From Betaproteobacteria bacterium (GTDB lineage: Bacteria > Pseudomonadota > Gammaproteobacteria > Burkholderiales > Ga0077523): a DNA stretch of 64,000 nt. Position numbers and translations under genes: made by a program. The DNA lies in NCBI GenBank assembly GCA_016713305.1, contig JADJPK010000004.1, forward strand, positions 372,001 to 436,000. Direction: 5' to 3'. Positions 61,827 through 64,000 of this stretch are shown one piece after another (positions within the stretch are counted from its first letter, which is position 1; each line of letters opens with the position of its first letter). The notes below the pieces were generated by a model that worked only from the letters and a program-made list of their open reading frames with translations, made no database searches and had not been told where the DNA came from.

Positions 61827-62592
61827 GTTCCAGCAGTACCAGTACGCCTTCACCGGGCACATCCGCGATCCGCAGAAACGCACGCGTCCAGCCGGCGTCC
61901 AGGCTCGCCGGATGAATGTCTACAACGAGCTGCTCTTCAACAATCTGCGCGGCTTTCTCGACGCCTGCTTCCCCGTTTCGCGGGAGCTTCTCGGCGAGAC
62001 GAAGTGGACACGCCTGATGCGCGAGTTCTTCGCCGTCCACCGCTGTCAGAGCCCGCTGTTCCGCCAGATTCCCGAGGAGTTCGTGCGCTGGCTTGCGACG
62101 GGAGGCAGCGCCCTGGCCGTGCCCGAGCATCTGCGCCACCTGGTGCACTACGAGTGGGTCGAACTTGCATTGGACGTCAGCCCGCGCGAGGCCTCCGCGC
62201 CCGGTGCAGACCCGTCGGGCGATCTGCTCGCGGGCCGGCCCGCCGTGAACCCCGTCTCGATGCTGCTCGAGTATCCCTGCGCGGTGCATCGCCTCGGCGC
62301 AGCGGGACACCGCCGGCGCGCGCCGCCAGAACACACGATCATCTTCGCGTTTCGCGATCCCTCCGACGCGGTCCGGTTCATCGTCCTGAACCCCGTGTCG
62401 GCCCGGCTGGTCGCGTTGCTGGAGCCGGGCCGGCTGACGGGCCTTGGCGCGCTGCGCCGCATCGCCCGCGAACTGCAGCATCCCGATCCGGCCATCGTGA
62501 TCGAAGGCGGACGGGCAATCCTCGAAGATCTCCGGGCCCAAGGCGCCTTGCTCGGCGCCAGGCCGCCTGCACGCAAGGCTGCCGCGGGCTGA
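61813..62592 (+). CDS. hvfC: DUF2063 partner protein (HvfC/MbnC-like)
   Basis: This protein of about 259 residues overlaps the DUF692 gene (GTG 61813; an ATG at 61783 is an alternative). The DUF2063 N-terminal domain is seen as FQQYQYAFTGHIRDPQKRTRPAG and RRMNVYNELLFNNLRGFLDACFPVSRELLG, and a winged C-terminal region follows. In related systems this protein binds the precursor peptide and is needed by the DUF692 enzyme. A DoxX-like gene, often last in such operons, is absent here. Confidence 0.9.
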   Translation: MPLPEFQQYQYAFTGHIRDPQKRTRPAGVQARRMNVYNELLFNNLRGFLDACFPVSRELLGETKWTRLMREFFAVHRCQSPLFRQIPEEFVRWLATGGSALAVPEHLRHLVHYEWVELALDVSPREASAPGADPSGDLLAGRPAVNPVSMLLEYPCAVHRLGAAGHRRRAPPEHTIIFAFRDPSDAVRFIVLNPVSARLVALLEPGRLTGLGALRRIARELQHPDPAIVIEGGRAILEDLRAQGALLGARPPARKAAAG

Positions 62593-62647
62593 CGAGCCGC
62601 CGCAGCGGGACCGGGGCAGACCGGCGCCGTCTCGCGGCCCGGACCGG

Positions 62648-63157
62648 TCAGTGGTGCTCGTGCCCCGAAGCGTTCTTGCCGGCCGGTTCCTGGCCGGATG
62701 TTTCCTTCGGCCGGACGGGCGCCTCCACGGTCTGCGCGAACGGCTTGCCGTCGCTGCCGCGGAACTGGAGCGTGAACGTCACGGTCTGTCCCGCTTCGAG
62801 AGGTTGCTGCAGACCGAACATCATGATGTGCAGGCCACCGGGCTCCAGCCGGACGCTTTCACCGGCGGGCAGGGCGATGTCCTTGCGGGCACGCATCTTC
62901 ATCACGCCGCCTTCGTGCTTCATCTCGTGCAGCTCGACGCGTTTGGCCGCGGGGGTGGTGGCTCCCACGAGCCTGGCCGCCTTGGGCGACTTGAGTTCCA
63001 TGAACGCGCCGGCGACGGGTTGGCCGGCAACGGTGGCACGTACCCAGGGATCGATCACTTCGACCTGGGGACCGGTGGGCACCGCCCAGGAGGTGGAAGA
63101 CCACAGCATCGCCGCGACTGAGGCGATTGCCACGGCACCACGCAAGGATGACGACAT
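62648..63157 (-). CDS. PCuAC family periplasmic copper chaperone
   Basis: This 169-residue precursor starts at ATG 63157, chosen over 63169 because GGAG lies 6 bases upstream. A signal peptide precedes VPTGPQVEVIDPWVRATV. The Cu(I) site is visible as VELHEMKHEGGVMKM followed by GGLHIMMFGL (the H-M...M...H-M pattern). The tail ends GHEHH, a further possible metal site. Such proteins deliver copper to cytochrome oxidase. It converges on the bufferin operon, giving a local copper theme. Confidence 0.92.
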   Translation of the reverse strand: MSSSLRGAVAIASVAAMLWSSTSWAVPTGPQVEVIDPWVRATVAGQPVAGAFMELKSPKAARLVGATTPAAKRVELHEMKHEGGVMKMRARKDIALPAGESVRLEPGGLHIMMFGLQQPLEAGQTVTFTLQFRGSDGKPFAQTVEAPVRPKETSGQEPAGKNASGHEHH

Positions 63158-63313
63158 GTTGGACTCCATCGGAACACTACGGGTGAAGACTGCGGAGGGC
63201 CCGAATCGACGGGCCGGACGCCGATTGTCGCCAAAGCTCCCGTGCGAGCGCAATCTCGCGAGGACTGCGCCGGGTGCCCGCCCCTATAATCCGTGTTTTG
63301 CCGCGACACGCAC

Positions 63314-64000
63314 ATGAATCGTTTCCTGTCCGTCTGCCTCTGCCTGCTGATCCTCCCGCTCACCGCGTTCGCCCAGTCGAGTTCTCCGCTGATTCCCAAT
63401 CCGCCCGCGCTGGCCGCGAAGGCCTGGGTGCTGCTCGACTGGCAGAGCCGTCAGCTTCTGGTCCAGAAGGAGGCCGACAGGCGGATCGAGCCGGCATCGC
63501 TCACCAAGCTCATGACCGCCTATCTGGTCTTCGATGCGCTGAAGCAGAAACGCATCGCGATCGACCAGATCGCCCGGGTATCGGAACGCGGCTATCGCGC
63601 GGAGGGCTCGCGCATGTTCCTGGACCCGCGCATTCCGGTCACGGTGGAAGATCTTCTCAAGGGAATGGTCGTGCAGTCCGGAAACGACGCCACCATCACA
63701 CTGGCGGAAACCGTGGGGGGCAGCGAGGACGCCTTCGCGGACCTCATGAACAAGCAGGCCGAACGCATGGGCCTCAAGAACACGCACTACGTGAACTCGA
63801 CCGGCCTGCCGGATCCTCAGCACTACACCACGGCAAGGGATCTGGCGACCCTGGCCGCCAATCTGATCCGGGACTTCCCCGAGTATCTCCCGCTCTACTC
63901 CACCAAGGAATTCCGCTACAACAACATCACGCAGTACAACCGCAACCGTCTGCTCACGCTCGACCCCACGGTCGATGGCCTCAAGACCGGCTTCACCGAG
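63314..64000 (+). CDS. D-alanyl-D-alanine carboxypeptidase (penicillin-binding protein 5/6 family), 3' end outside the window
   Basis: This periplasmic peptidoglycan-trimming enzyme (DacA/DacC type) is intact to the window edge. A signal peptide covers about residues 1-20 (LILPLTAFAQ). The catalytic SxxK is in PASLTKLMTAY, the SxN in VVQSGNDATIT, and the KTG box in DGLKTGFTE just before the edge. The C-terminal domain and membrane-binding helix would lie beyond the window. The family gene symbol cannot be settled from this part. Confidence 0.94.
   Translation, partial: MNRFLSVCLCLLILPLTAFAQSSSPLIPNPPALAAKAWVLLDWQSRQLLVQKEADRRIEPASLTKLMTAYLVFDALKQKRIAIDQIARVSERGYRAEGSRMFLDPRIPVTVEDLLKGMVVQSGNDATITLAETVGGSEDAFADLMNKQAERMGLKNTHYVNSTGLPDPQHYTTARDLATLAANLIRDFPEYLPLYSTKEFRYNNITQYNRNRLLTLDPTVDGLKTGFTE

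Overview
The window is high-GC (roughly two thirds G+C) chromosomal DNA of a betaproteobacterium. This is inferred from protein style and from gene order: bamE-dapB-carA-carB-greA-DUF4149-rlmE-ftsH-folP-glmM-pstSCAB-tpiA-secG-tRNA-Leu-nuoA...G on one strand, with fur, recN, nadK and hrcA next to it. I cannot name a genus. Non-ATG starts are common (TTG for ftsH, greA, pstC and gcvT; GTG for several others).

Region 1 (1-25.8 kb, almost all minus strand) is housekeeping. It holds the front of the complex I operon (nuoA to the start of nuoG, which runs off the left edge), tRNA-Leu(GAG), secG, tpiA, the phosphate transporter pstSCAB, cell-wall and folate genes (glmM, folP), ftsH, rlmE, the divergent yhbY, greA, carAB, dapB and bamE. 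The nuo operon is unusual. The start region of nuoG is present in five tandem copies, the start region of nuoD is present twice, and the extra copies form short ORFs whose stop codons overlap the next start. nuoF carries two apparent -1 frameshifts and pstC one.

Region 2 (25.8-36.3 kb) holds fur, recN, nadK, hrcA, hemH, then gcvT-gcvH-gcvP behind a tandem glycine riboswitch with a terminator hairpin.

Region 3 (36.6-47.8 kb) is accessory. A set of plus-strand genes, several joined by ATGA overlaps, encodes an unknown helical protein, a degenerate receiver-like protein, a Ser/Thr kinase, a small Ras-like GTPase, two Roadblock/LC7-type proteins, an Aer-like PAS protein and a decayed PhnD-like binding protein. 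It looks like an MglA/MglB-style signalling module with extra parts. After a minus-strand hydrolase/CoA-ligase pair comes a partner-switching pair: a STAS protein and a fused anti-sigma kinase/cyclic-nucleotide-binding/PP2C phosphatase. Two YeeE/YedE half-transporters follow.

Region 4 (47.9-60.4 kb) is mixed metabolism: an M20 carbamoylase-type hydrolase with a GMC oxidoreductase, a LysR regulator and a zinc alcohol dehydrogenase; a GGDEF protein, DUF456, a DUF2799-type lipoprotein, an aldehyde dehydrogenase, a SEC-C protein, argB and a small heat-shock protein with a sigma-32-type promoter.

Region 5 (60.6-64 kb) holds a bufferin/HvfABC-type operon (EGKCG-repeat peptide, DUF692 enzyme, DUF2063 partner). 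A PCuAC copper chaperone faces it, and a D,D-carboxypeptidase runs off the right edge.

Most apparent frameshifts would be repaired by adding a single base, which leaves open that some are sequencing deletions rather than real mutations.
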